From an uncultured Pirellulales bacterium (lineage in GTDB: Bacteria; Planctomycetota; Planctomycetia; Pirellulales; Thermoguttaceae), in NCBI GenBank assembly GCA_938015445.1, contig CALLPE010000043.1, positions 1 through 64,000 on the forward strand: a DNA stretch of 64,000 nt. Reading direction: 5' to 3'. Shown in pieces: positions 37,064 through 45,624 of the stretch. Within the stretch, counting starts at the first letter, position 1. Every line of letters starts with the position of its first letter. The translations under genes were made by a program, and so were the position numbers. The notes beneath the pieces were generated by a model. The model was given only the letters and a program-made list of their open reading frames with translations, made no database searches and was not told the origin of the DNA.

Positions 37064-38533
37064 ATGTCTCGCCTGATCGCCATCGACTGGGATCGTACCG
37101 AGCTGCGCTTCGTGGCTGCTTCTGCGCGCGCCGGCCGGTTGATCGTCGGTCAAGCGGGATGCGTATGGGCAGATGATGCCGAATCGGGCTGGTCGTCGCC
37201 CGAGCAGCTCGGTGCCGCGCTCCGACAGGCGCTAAGAAGTCGAGGAATCGGCCGGGGAGAATTGGTGGTGGTGCTGGACCGAGCCAGCGTGGAGTTGTTG
37301 GAGCTAAAGCTGCCGCCGGCCACCGACGCCGAGTTACCCCAATTAGTCGCCAACGAAGTGCTGCGCGAGTCGGCCTTCGCCGGCGAAGAGGCGGTCGTGG
37401 ATTTCGTGGCCGACGCTGAGCAATCGGGCCAGGCTCGCCGAGTGACCGCCGCCGTGCTTCCCACCGCCCGACTGCGGCAAGTCCAACAGCTTTGCGCCGC
37501 CGCCGGGCTGAAACCCGGTCACATCGTGCTGCGCTCGTTCGCCGCCGCCTCGCTTTATGCCCATCTGACGGCGCCATCGCAGGAGAATTGCCTGCTGGTG
37601 AATGTGGCTTCCGAAGAGGTGGACTTGATAACGTTACAGGCCGGGCAAGTGGCGTACTGGCGCACAGCGCGGTTGCCCCGTCAGGCCCATCCTGAACAAC
37701 TGGCCGACGTGCTGCTGGCCGAAGTTCGCCGCACCGCGGCCGTAGCCGCTGCGGAGCGTCCGGAGGCCGCAATCGAACGAGTCTGCTTCTTGGCCCAGAA
37801 AGACGAGCATCCCCACCTGCGCCAACGCATCGAGGAAGAACTGAACACCCCGGCCATGTGCTTGGACCCGTTCGAGACGCTCGGCGTGGGCGAAGAGCAG
37901 ATTCCGGCCAATCGGGGGCGGATGGCGGCTTTGCTGGGTGCGCTATTGGACCGAGTGCATGGTCGCCGCCATGCCATAGATTTCCTGCATCCGCGGCGTC
38001 CGCGACGACAAATCAGCCGCGCACGAATGGCGGCCATCGGCGGCGCAGTGTTGTTGGTTGGCGCGATGCTCATCGGCAGCTTGGCCTGGCACGAAATCCG
38101 TACCTTGGATGGGCAGAACGCCGAATTGGCCGAGGAGTTGCGGGAATTGACCGAACGCGTCAACCAATACAGCAAGAAGTACGCCGCCGCCAAGCCCATC
38201 ACCCAGTGGCAAGCCCGCGAAATCGTATGGCTCGACGAGCTGCACCGACTGTCGGAGCGGTTTCCGCAGTCCGATGCGCTGATTACCCGGCTCTCGATGA
38301 GTCTGCAAAGCAACGGCGGACGAATGGTCTTCCAGGGGATGGTGCGCGACCCGGTGCTAGTCACAGCCGTCGAGCAGGCGCTGCGCGACGACCGGCATCA
38401 GGTTACCGCGCGGCGCATCCAGCGCGGCGTGCGCACCGAAGGCGAGCCGATGCACCTGTTCGATGCGGAGATCATCATCAAGCCGTCGGGCCAGCCCGCC
38501 AGTGCGCCGTCGCAGAGAAAGGGCCGTCCGTGA
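37064..38533 (+). CDS. gspL: Type II secretion assembly protein GspL / PilM-PilN-like
   Basis: A 489-residue protein with a PilM/GspL actin-like cytoplasmic domain (about 1-310; starts MSRLIAIDWDRTELRFVAA). A single membrane helix follows near 325-347 (AAIGGAVLLVGAMLIGSLAW). After it come a coiled stretch (NAELAEELRELTERVNQYSKKYAAA) and a PilN-like ferredoxin-fold domain at the end. It links GspE to GspM in the inner membrane. The stop TGA overlaps the GTG start of the next gene. The ATG 37064 start has only a weak binding site; a 208-bp gap separates it from gspK. Confidence 0.87.
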   Translation: MSRLIAIDWDRTELRFVAASARAGRLIVGQAGCVWADDAESGWSSPEQLGAALRQALRSRGIGRGELVVVLDRASVELLELKLPPATDAELPQLVANEVLRESAFAGEEAVVDFVADAEQSGQARRVTAAVLPTARLRQVQQLCAAAGLKPGHIVLRSFAAASLYAHLTAPSQENCLLVNVASEEVDLITLQAGQVAYWRTARLPRQAHPEQLADVLLAEVRRTAAVAAAERPEAAIERVCFLAQKDEHPHLRQRIEEELNTPAMCLDPFETLGVGEEQIPANRGRMAALLGALLDRVHGRRHAIDFLHPRRPRRQISRARMAAIGGAVLLVGAMLIGSLAWHEIRTLDGQNAELAEELRELTERVNQYSKKYAAAKPITQWQAREIVWLDELHRLSERFPQSDALITRLSMSLQSNGGRMVFQGMVRDPVLVTAVEQALRDDRHQVTARRIQRGVRTEGEPMHLFDAEIIIKPSGQPASAPSQRKGRP

Positions 38534-39408
38534 GCCAGTACCGCAAATACATCTTGGCCGGCGTCTTTGTGTTGCTGCTGGTCGGGTACGGCGGCGACTG
38601 GTTATTGCAGCGTGCGGTGCGCGCACCGGTGGAGACTCGCCGTGCTACTGCCGCTCGACTGCAACAGCGAATCCGCACCAAACAAGCCGAATGGCAGGCC
38701 ATCCTGGCGGACGCGAAACGGCTGGAACTGTGGCAGGCGCAGTCGCTGCCTTCCGACCCACAGTTGGCCCGTTCGCTGTACCAGGGCTGGCTGGTGCAGT
38801 TGGCACAGCACGTGGGGCTGACCGACGCCACGTTCGACTCTTCGGCCGCCCAGCAGCGCAAAGATTTGTACCATGTGTTCGGCTTCACGCTGCACGCCAC
38901 CGGCACGCTGGAGCAACTTACCGCCCTGTTGTACGAGTTCTACCGCGCCGGCCATCTGCACCAGATCCGCTCGCTGGAACTGTCGCCGCAGCGCGGCGGC
39001 CGCCTAGGCATTTTCATGCAGATCGAGGCTTTGGCCATCGCCGGCGTCAAGGGGAGCAACCGCTTGAGCACTCTGACGGCCAACAAGCTGGCTTACGGCG
39101 ATTTCGAGCGTTACCGGCTCATCGTCCAGCGGAACATCTTCGGCCACGGCATGGCCCCGGCCGACGCCGGGCTGCGACTGACGGCCATCACCTTTAGCGA
39201 CGGCATGCCCCAGGCTTGGTTCAACATCGACAGCTTGGCCCAGACCGTGCGACTAACTGTAGGCGAAACGCTAGAAGTCGGCCACCTGCTGATCAAGCTG
39301 GCCGAAGTGTACGAGCTGGACGCGGTGCTGGAGGTTGACGGCCAGCGCTGGCTGCTAAGCGTAGGCGAGGCGCTCAGCCAAGCCACGGCGCTGCCGCCAG
39401 GGTTCTGA
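38530..39408 (+). CDS. gspM: GspM/PilO-like protein with a GspC/PilP-like C-terminal domain
   Basis: A 292-residue bitopic protein. GTG 38530 overlaps the gspL stop. Residues 7-26 form one membrane helix (YILAGVFVLLLVGYGGDWLL). A coiled segment follows (ARLQQRIRTKQAEWQAILADAKRLELW), then a PilO/GspM ferredoxin-like fold with GTLEQLTALLYEFYRAGHLHQIRSLEL. From about residue 195 a beta-rich part starts YRLIVQRNIFGHG and continues RLTAITFSDGMPQAWF, ETLEVGHLLIKLAEVYELDAVLEVDGQRWLLSVGEAL, which reads like the HR/PilP domain of GspC/PilP. The fusion is inferred from pattern, not proven. No gspC or gspD is in the window. Confidence 0.8.
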   Translation: MSQYRKYILAGVFVLLLVGYGGDWLLQRAVRAPVETRRATAARLQQRIRTKQAEWQAILADAKRLELWQAQSLPSDPQLARSLYQGWLVQLAQHVGLTDATFDSSAAQQRKDLYHVFGFTLHATGTLEQLTALLYEFYRAGHLHQIRSLELSPQRGGRLGIFMQIEALAIAGVKGSNRLSTLTANKLAYGDFERYRLIVQRNIFGHGMAPADAGLRLTAITFSDGMPQAWFNIDSLAQTVRLTVGETLEVGHLLIKLAEVYELDAVLEVDGQRWLLSVGEALSQATALPPGF

Positions 39409-39500
39409 TTGCAGGCGCGCAATCACGCCACCGGCAAAACAGCTCTTGCCGCCGACCACTATGCGGTGCCGGCACGGATCGCACGCACGAGTGTTACTGA

Positions 39501-40157
39501 TTACTGGATTTTGAGCGTCACGGCCATGCCGTCGTTCTTTTCGTCCGAGGCGCGGATAATCACCGTGCGGTACTTCGGGTCGTTCTGCACCGCGTCCAGA
39601 AAATCCTGCATGTCCTTGGCCGAACGGATGGCGTTGTCGGCGATGATCAGGGCACCGGGTTTGAGCTTCGGTTCGATCGCCCGGAGGTACTTCAGATAAT
39701 CGCTCTTGACCGCGTCGAGGAAAACGAAGTCGAACTCGCCTTCCAGTTGTGGCAAAACTTTCAGGGCGTCGCCCTCGATGAGCTTGACGGTCTTTTCCAA
39801 CTGCATGGCTTGGAAATTCTTTCGCGCGGCGGCGGCCATTTTCGGATCGATCTCGATGGTGATCAGCTCGCCGCCGGTGCGCTCGAAACCTAAACCCATC
39901 AGCATAGCGCCGTAGCCGGTGGCCGTTCCCACCTCTACGCCCCGCTTGGCCTGTCGCAACTCGACCATCAGTCGCAAGAAAGCGGCATCGCCCGGTGTAG
40001 TGTTCAGACCGATACGCTTGAAGTTCTTGATGAACTGTGCGCGGGCCTGTTCCAACTCGGCCGACGGCTCGGCGGCTTGCCCCGAATCGTTAACCACGAA
40101 CTGAGCCGCCAACGACACGCAGCACACCAGTAGCCCGATCGAAAGTGCATGAATCAT
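39501..40157 (-). CDS. Class I SAM-dependent O-methyltransferase with a signal peptide
   Basis: A 218-residue protein. Residues 1-29 look like a cleavable signal (MIHALSIGLLVCCVSLAAQFVV, then GQAA). The remainder is an O-methyltransferase family 3 (CCoAOMT-like) domain: RGVEVGTATGYGAMLMGLGF (SAM motif I), ELITIEIDPKMAAAARKNF, VKLIEGDALKVLPQL, EFDFVFLDAVKSDYLKYLR (metal/SAM Asp), GALIIADNAIRSAKD. SAM is not known in the periplasm, so an exported SAM enzyme is odd; the N-terminus could instead be a membrane anchor. AGGAGCGG precedes ATG 40157. Function unknown. Confidence 0.82.
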   Translation of the reverse strand: MIHALSIGLLVCCVSLAAQFVVNDSGQAAEPSAELEQARAQFIKNFKRIGLNTTPGDAAFLRLMVELRQAKRGVEVGTATGYGAMLMGLGFERTGGELITIEIDPKMAAAARKNFQAMQLEKTVKLIEGDALKVLPQLEGEFDFVFLDAVKSDYLKYLRAIEPKLKPGALIIADNAIRSAKDMQDFLDAVQNDPKYRTVIIRASDEKNDGMAVTLKIQ

Positions 40158-40522
40158 TTCCGCCGCTCCTGGACATCAGTGGTGACGATGGGTTTGCAAT
40201 AGCAAGGCAGGCCAAAGTGGACACACTCAGCGCAGCCGAGCCGCAGAAGTCTGCCAGCGCAGACACGCACAGGCAGTCTACGCGGCGCAATATGCCGATT
40301 CAAAGGCACCGCAAGTGTAATCGCCTCTGCCCGGCAAAGCAACTGTTTTGCCGCCGGGCCTCCCTCGCCTGCTTCCACCTGCAACGCAACCGGCTCCGCC
40401 GGGCCTTCGTTCATCTACTATCCCCGTATCTTCCGGCCGTACGCGATCCGTACTTCGCAGCTCGCGCCGTACCGACTTCGAGCTTGGTCCATTTTTAGCG
40501 GCACGAAGCAACTGGCAGCGGT
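40158..40522. other. Gap of 365 bp
   Basis: Lies between two minus-strand genes. A 86-codon minus-strand frame (40154-40414) with several Cys has no binding site and overlaps the methyltransferase start; I do not accept it. No array or terminator was seen. Confidence 0.5.
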
Positions 40523-41026
40523 TCATCCGCGGGGATACTGTCGGCAATACTCGTACATGGCCAGCGCAGCGGCCGTGGCCACGTTGTGGGCGAAGGGCCG
40601 GCCGTAAACCGGTATTTCTACGGTGTGATGCAACAGCTTGAGCACTTCCGCTTCGATCCCCAAACGCTCGTTGCCCACCACCAGCACGGTGTTGCGCGGG
40701 AAGGTGAATTCGAACAGCCAGTGGGAATTGGTCGTCTGCTCCAGGCCCACCAGTACGTGTCCTTCTTCGCGTAGCCGGCGCAACACCGGCGGCAAAGTAC
40801 GGTGGACTTCCAGCTCGACGAAGTGGCGGCTGTCGCGGGCGATTTTGCCTATCAGCTTTGCGTTGCCGCAGCAGATCACCCGCCGCACACCGAAACACCC
40901 CGCTGCACGCACGATGCGCGACAGGTTTATGTTGCTCCGCATGGGCGGGCAGGCGATCACCAGCTCCCGCGGACGGTCAAGCTCTGCCGGCGGCTTGTGC
41001 CGAAGCTGTATGAATTGCTCATCCAT
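40523..41026 (-). CDS. SpoU/TrmH-family RNA 2'-O-methyltransferase
   Basis: A 167-residue SPOUT methyltransferase without an extra RNA-binding domain, like TrmL/TrmH catalytic cores. Motifs: motif 1 NINLSRIVRAAGCFGVRRVICCG (Asn-x-x-x-x-x-R), motif 2 FPRNTVLVVGNERLGIEAEVL, motif 3 VEIPVYGRPFAHNVATAAALAMYEY, which form the knotted SAM site. It probably 2'-O-methylates a tRNA or rRNA ribose; the target cannot be told. ATG 41026 was chosen since the frame upstream (to 41677) is the antisense of another gene. No strong binding site is visible. Confidence 0.88.
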   Translation of the reverse strand: MDEQFIQLRHKPPAELDRPRELVIACPPMRSNINLSRIVRAAGCFGVRRVICCGNAKLIGKIARDSRHFVELEVHRTLPPVLRRLREEGHVLVGLEQTTNSHWLFEFTFPRNTVLVVGNERLGIEAEVLKLLHHTVEIPVYGRPFAHNVATAAALAMYEYCRQYPRG

Positions 41027-41058
41027 GGCCAGTAGTAAACACGGCTTACGTTGTTGCA

Positions 41059-41098
41059 GAAAGGCCATATTCGCTGCCGAAAGGCCGTATTCCCTATA
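41059..41098. repeat. 20-bp tandem repeat (2 units)
   Basis: Units 41059-41078 and 41079-41098 share gaaaggcc, tattc. They lie 33 bp upstream of the RNA methyltransferase start. Confidence 0.75.
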
Positions 41099-41254
41099 AA
41101 GTCTATCAGACTGGGGCCACCACAGCGCGGCATTGCCGCCCCGGCAATCGTCTTGTAGCATCAATCGCGGGGCCGATTGCACCCGTGGTCGGTCGGGCAT
41201 GGTTTGTCGCGGCTGGTGTATCGTGTTGAGCTTTTGCAGTCCGGGCACCCTGGT

Positions 41255-42154
41255 ATGCACGAAAAACAAACGTACTTGGAAGAAGACTATCGTCGCACGG
41301 TCGACGTAGCAGCGGCGGGCGAGTTTTTGCCGGGTACGAGCATCGAGATTATCCGCCCGCCCAAAAGCCGCCAACCGCCGCAGCACGTTTTGTTCGACTT
41401 CGACGGCACGCTGAGCCTGATCCGCGAAGGCTGGCCACAAGTCATGGTGCCGATGATGGTCGAGATTCTCCAAGCCACCGGCACCGACGAGTCGCCCCAA
41501 CAGCTCGAGCGGCTGGTCTTCGAGTTCGTGATGCAACTGAACGGAAAGCAAACCATCTACCAGATGATCCGACTGGCCGAAGAGGTCTACCGTCGCGGCG
41601 GCACACCGCTGGACCCATTGGTTTACAAGCAAATGTATCATCAGCGGCTCATGCAGCGGATCGCCCAGCGTCGCCAAGCCTTGCTAACTGGCGCCTTGCA
41701 ACCAGCAGATATGCTAGTGCCGTACAGTCTCGAGCTGTTAGAACAGTTGCAGCGTCTTGGAGTGCGGATGTACCTGGCCAGCGGCACCGACCAGTGCTAC
41801 GTGCGCGAAGAAGCCCAACTGCTCAAGCTGGACCGATACTTCGGACCGCACATCTACGGTGCTATAGACGACTACCAGAACTATTCCAAAGCGATGGTCA
41901 TCGATCGCATACTGCGCGAGAACGGCATTTCGGGCGAGTTGCTGCTGGGCTTTGGCGACGGATACGTGGAAATCCAGAACATCAAAGCCGTCGGCGGCAC
42001 GGCTGTGGCCGTGGCCAGCGACGAGGCCGGCCGCAGCGGCAAGCCCGATCCCTGGAAACGCGATCGCCTGATAGGCGTCGGCGCCGACATAGTGATTCCC
42101 GACTATCGCCATTGGCATGCACTGCTGGAGTATCTGTGGCCTCGGGGCGGTTAG
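41255..42154 (+). CDS. HAD-superfamily hydrolase
   Basis: A 299-residue haloacid dehalogenase-like phosphohydrolase. The nucleophile motif is HVLFDFDGTLSLI (about residues 48-58), motif II is YLASGTDQ near 172, and motif IV is LLGFGDGYVEIQNIKAVGG near 230. The cap is an all-helical insertion between motifs I and II (LVFEFVMQLNGKQTIYQMIRLAEEVYRRGG). It begins with a 45-residue N-terminal arm rich in charged residues. The substrate is not evident; sugar phosphates or phosphoglycolate-like molecules are typical. ATG 41255 is one of several possible starts; it diverges from the RNA methyltransferase. Confidence 0.82.
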   Translation: MHEKQTYLEEDYRRTVDVAAAGEFLPGTSIEIIRPPKSRQPPQHVLFDFDGTLSLIREGWPQVMVPMMVEILQATGTDESPQQLERLVFEFVMQLNGKQTIYQMIRLAEEVYRRGGTPLDPLVYKQMYHQRLMQRIAQRRQALLTGALQPADMLVPYSLELLEQLQRLGVRMYLASGTDQCYVREEAQLLKLDRYFGPHIYGAIDDYQNYSKAMVIDRILRENGISGELLLGFGDGYVEIQNIKAVGGTAVAVASDEAGRSGKPDPWKRDRLIGVGADIVIPDYRHWHALLEYLWPRGG

Positions 42155-42713
42155 GTTCTCACAGCGTTTTCATCTTCTCGGCCAAGTTGAACAATCCAGG
42201 TGCATTGCCAGTAGAACGAGCCACTGCGTTGCGCCCCCGCCGCTGAGGCTGCACATGCCCCGTGTTCGCGCGGCGCCGGCAGGTGTTCGGCTTGCGTCGA
42301 ACACCAACAGCGGGGTCGTCATACTGCCTACCATCGGCGTAGGCGTTGTTACCGATTCATTTAGACCTGGCTGGCAGTAGACGTACGCTTGCGCGGCAGT
42401 ACCCGTGAACCTGGCTGGCAGCGCCATGCCGGTCAACCGCACTATCGCTTACTGCTGGCCTTGGCCTACGTGGTCTAATCTCCACTGAATGGCATTTAAC
42501 AGCCGCCACCCTGCGCGCCGGAAAGCTACAGTTACAAGGCTATTGTGGGAATGTCAGACGCTATTCCAAACTAAGTCGGTCTTCCGAGCAGAGACGCCAT
42601 TCCAGGCTAACACGGTATTGCGGGCTAACAGGCTATTGCAAGCCAGTACTTTTTTTCGAGCGCAGAGGACGTTTAAGCGAAGACGTTATTCCGAGCAACA
42701 GGAGGAGCCGCTA
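42155..42713. other. Gap of 559 bp upstream of the HDOD gene, right part repetitive
   Basis: Left part (42155-42530) shows no gene. The right part (42537-42690) is a decayed array whose units read attccaggctaacacggt and similar. The HDOD frame stays open through it, but AGGAGG at 42700-42705 shows the true start lies after it. Confidence 0.65.
42537..42690. repeat. Degenerate 18-21-bp array upstream of the HDOD gene
   Basis: Related words recur about every 18-21 bp: gctattgtggg, gctattccaaacta, gccattccaggctaaca, ggtattgcgggctaaca, gctattgcaagccag, gttattccgagc. In frame it would encode a repeat of the FQAN / LRAN / LQAS type. Confidence 0.75.
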
Positions 42714-43580
42714 ATGCCCAGCAGTGCATGCCCAGCCGCGCCGGTACTGACAGAGGTCGTGCGGCGCGTGCAAGAGATATCCACGCTGCCGCACGTGGCG
42801 TTGCGGGTGATGGAGGTGGCGAACAATCCATCGGCAGGTGCGACCGATCTGAAGGTCGTGCTGGAGCAAGACCCGGCGCTGAGCGCCCGCGTGCTGCGGT
42901 GTGTCAATTCGTCGGCTTTCGCCCTGCGGCAAAAAATCACTAATTTGCAGCACGCCATAGGTTATCTGGGCGTGAAGCAGGTAAGAAACTTGGCGATGAC
43001 CGCGGCTGTCAGCGACTTGTTCCGCCAGGAGGAAAGCTGCGGCACCTATCGCCGCAGCGAGCTGTGGCGGCACTTGGTCTCGGTAGGGATAGGCGCGCGG
43101 ATGATCGCCCTGCGGATGAACTTCCTCAACTTCGAGGATATGTTCCTGGCCGGCCTGCTGCACGACATCGGCATCATCCTCGAAGACCAATACCTGCACG
43201 AGCACTTCGTACAGGCCATCGGCCGACTGGCCGACGGCAAGACGCTCATCGAGGCTGAGCGGGAGAGCCTCGGTTTCGATCACACCGTTTTGGGCGAGCG
43301 GGTAGCTGAGAAATGGGGATTTCCGGAAACCGTCCGGGCGGCCATCCGCTACCATCATGGCTCGGAAAAGTACCGCGGCGAGCACGCTTCGCTGGTGCAA
43401 TGCGTGGAAGTGGCCAACGTGATCTGCACACTGAAGGGCATCTGCTCGGTAGGCGTGAAAAGCGCTAGCTTCTGCCGCGCGGCCATCGACGGACTGTCGC
43501 TTACCCGCGAAGACATCCTAGCCCTGGCCGAGGGCTTGGACGAGGAACTTACCAACAGCGCCGCATTGCTGGCGATTTGA
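42714..43580 (+). CDS. HDOD-domain signalling protein
   Basis: A 288-residue HDOD protein. The helical domain starts STLPHVALRVMEVANNPSAGATDLKVVLEQDPALSARVLRCVNSSAFAL. LQHAIGYLGVKQVRNLAMTAAV is the conserved core. An intact HD pair occurs in FLAGLLHDIGIILEDQ near residue 152, and HH in YHHGSEKY near 216, so some metal-dependent function is possible although many HDOD proteins lack catalysis. AGGAGG sits 8 bases before ATG 42714. The hybrid histidine kinase starts 9 bp after its stop, so the two probably work in one pathway. Confidence 0.9.
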   Translation: MPSSACPAAPVLTEVVRRVQEISTLPHVALRVMEVANNPSAGATDLKVVLEQDPALSARVLRCVNSSAFALRQKITNLQHAIGYLGVKQVRNLAMTAAVSDLFRQEESCGTYRRSELWRHLVSVGIGARMIALRMNFLNFEDMFLAGLLHDIGIILEDQYLHEHFVQAIGRLADGKTLIEAERESLGFDHTVLGERVAEKWGFPETVRAAIRYHHGSEKYRGEHASLVQCVEVANVICTLKGICSVGVKSASFCRAAIDGLSLTREDILALAEGLDEELTNSAALLAI

Positions 43581-43589
43581 GCGACACCT

Positions 43590-45440
43590 ATGTCCCACAG
43601 CTTACATGTTCTTGACCAACGCTTACATGTTCTTGACCAACTGCTGCAACTGGTCGAAGCTCCCTACGATCACAACGGCTGCTTGGCAAGCGTGGCCGAG
43701 CTGCTCTTCCCGTTGCGCCCTTGCCTGCTTTTTCTGGCCGACTCCGAAGGGCGACTGATCGCCGCCGATTCGCTGGGCAGCGGCCACACCCTGGAAACGG
43801 CGGCCCAGGCCGCCAAAGCACTCGCCGCCGCTCTGGAAAATCGGCAGTGGCACACCTTCTACCTGAAGCAGCCGGAACAGCCACTGCTGGCCTTCGGGGT
43901 GCGCGTGCCCAGTGGCGACGCTTGGCAAATGCTGGGCGGATGCATCGCCCGATCGTTCGGGGCCTCGCGGCGGTTGCGCAAACTGCGCGACACGCTGGCC
44001 ATCTGCGGAAAGCTGGTAAGCACGGCCGTGGCCGTCCGCAGCGAAAAAAGAAAGCTCTGCACCGAAATCAGGCATCTGAAAGCCGAGCACACTACACTTC
44101 GCGCAGCTCATACCGAAGCCGTGCTGGCGGCAATCAAAGAGCGGGAAGAAAAGGCCGCCCTCGACGCGCAGCGGCTAATGGTCGAGCAATTCCTGCACGC
44201 CGCCGAGCAGGCCAGCCGTTCTAAAAGCGAATTCCTGGCCAGCATGAGCCACGAGATTCGCAACCCGCTGACGGCCATCCTGGGCTTCGCCGACCTGCTG
44301 CTCCAGCAGCTTTCAGACGCGAAATACCTGGAGCTGGTGCAGATCATCAAGCGCAACGGCCAGATCGTGTTGGAAATCGTCAACGACATCCTGGACATCT
44401 CCAAAATCGAAGCCGGCAAATTGGAAGTCAACCGCAGCGAATGCTCCCCGTTCGAAATCGTCTGGGAAGTTTACCGTCTGCTGGGTCCCCGCGCCAGAAG
44501 CAAAGGGCTGACGTTGGAAGCGCTATTCGATGGGCCCTTGCCCGAGCGGGTGCGTACCGACCCACTGCGGGCAAGACAGATATTGCTCAATCTGGTGGGC
44601 AACGCCATTAAGTTCACCGAGCGTGGCGGCGTGCGTGTGGTGGCCAGGTATTTGCCCGACCAGCAGCCGGTCCCACGCTTGCAAGTGCAAGTGATCGACA
44701 CTGGGGTGGGAATAAGCGCCGAGCAAATGGAAAAGCTGTTTCGGCCCTTCGTTCAGGCCGCGCCAGAGACCAGCCGGAAATACGGCGGTACCGGGCTGGG
44801 ACTGGCCATCAGCAAGCGATTGGCGGAAATGCTCGGCGGCGACATCAGCGTGGAAAGCCAGCCGGGCAAAGGAAGCACGTTCACCGTCAGCATCGAGGCC
44901 CAAGCTGCCCCTGGCAGCAAGATGCTCGACCAACCGCCGCCAGAGATGCGATTCGCCTCCCAAGATGTTGCCGCGGCGACGCAGCCGGCGCGGCTGCAAG
45001 GCAGGATATTGCTGGCCGAAGACAGCCCCGACAACCGCCGGCTTGTCGCGCACATCCTGCGCCAGGCTGGGGCCGAAGTCGAGTGCGTCGAAGACGGAAA
45101 GCAGGCGCTGGAGAAAGTGCTCGGCCCCGAAGCTGGTGCCCAGCACATCCAACAGCGGTTCGATGTGATCCTGATGGACCTGGACATGCCGCTGCTCGAC
45201 GGTGTGACAGCTACTCGCCGATTGCGCGAGGCCGGGTACCGGGGACCAATCCTGGCGCTGACGGCCCACGTCATGGCCCACGAAATCGAGCGTTCCCTGT
45301 CCGCCGGTTGCGACGCGCATTTGAGCAAGCCGATCGACCGCCGCAAGCTGCTGGCCGTGCTGCAACAATGGCTTCCCCCGCAGACGATGGCTTGCTCCGC
45401 AGACGACCGTCGCCCGCGACGCCCATCAATAAATCAATAA
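43590..45440 (+). CDS. Hybrid sensor histidine kinase with C-terminal receiver
   Basis: A 616-residue soluble-looking hybrid kinase without membrane segments. Residues 25-150 form a GAF-like input region. A coiled coil covers about 160-215 (AEHTTLRAAHTEAVLAAIKEREEKAALDAQRL). HisKA follows with His near 221 in SMSHEIRNPLTAILGFADLL, then HATPase motifs N (NLVGNAIKFTERGG), G1 (DTGVGI) and G2 (GGTGLGLAISKRLAEMLGG). The receiver has ILLAEDSPDNRRL and the phosphoacceptor Asp in VILMDLDMPLLDG near 529, with TAHV and SKPI. The N-terminus contains two perfect heptads LHVLDQ(R/L) from a 21-bp DNA duplication. It is coupled to the HDOD gene. Confidence 0.92.
   Translation: MSHSLHVLDQRLHVLDQLLQLVEAPYDHNGCLASVAELLFPLRPCLLFLADSEGRLIAADSLGSGHTLETAAQAAKALAAALENRQWHTFYLKQPEQPLLAFGVRVPSGDAWQMLGGCIARSFGASRRLRKLRDTLAICGKLVSTAVAVRSEKRKLCTEIRHLKAEHTTLRAAHTEAVLAAIKEREEKAALDAQRLMVEQFLHAAEQASRSKSEFLASMSHEIRNPLTAILGFADLLLQQLSDAKYLELVQIIKRNGQIVLEIVNDILDISKIEAGKLEVNRSECSPFEIVWEVYRLLGPRARSKGLTLEALFDGPLPERVRTDPLRARQILLNLVGNAIKFTERGGVRVVARYLPDQQPVPRLQVQVIDTGVGISAEQMEKLFRPFVQAAPETSRKYGGTGLGLAISKRLAEMLGGDISVESQPGKGSTFTVSIEAQAAPGSKMLDQPPPEMRFASQDVAAATQPARLQGRILLAEDSPDNRRLVAHILRQAGAEVECVEDGKQALEKVLGPEAGAQHIQQRFDVILMDLDMPLLDGVTATRRLREAGYRGPILALTAHVMAHEIERSLSAGCDAHLSKPIDRRKLLAVLQQWLPPQTMACSADDRRPRRPSINQ
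43600..43641 (+). repeat. Exact 21-bp duplication inside the histidine kinase N-terminus
   Basis: gcttacatgttcttgaccaa plus c occurs at 43600-43620 and, identically, at 43621-43641. In frame it encodes LHVLDQR LHVLDQL. The perfect identity implies a recent event. Confidence 0.97.
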
Positions 45441-45624
45441 GCCGCACCGGTCGATAAACGGTGTCTGCACATAGGTCGCCGCCCGCACACCGCTTGCCGG
45501 TTACAGATAGACGGCCGGTTGCAGATAGACCGCTTGCCGCCAGGCGCTCTGCCGCTGCATATCAAGACTCTGGGCAAGTTAGCTCTCCGTGGCCAGCTAA
45601 TCTGCGACTGTGCTACGGTGGGTG
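45441..45624. other. Convergent gap with an 18-bp repeat
   Basis: Lies between the kinase stop and the CPBP protease stop. It contains two copies of ccggttNcagatagac at 45497 and 45515, with further cgcttgccg words at 45491 and 45531. Confidence 0.65.

Noticed and set aside
40154..40414. Cys-rich 86-codon minus-strand frame
   Set aside because: No ribosome binding site, overlaps the methyltransferase start, no recognisable motif.
41027..41677. Upstream extension of the SpoU/TrmH gene
   Set aside because: The extension is the antisense of the HAD hydrolase and of the 20-bp repeat, unlike any methyltransferase N-terminus.
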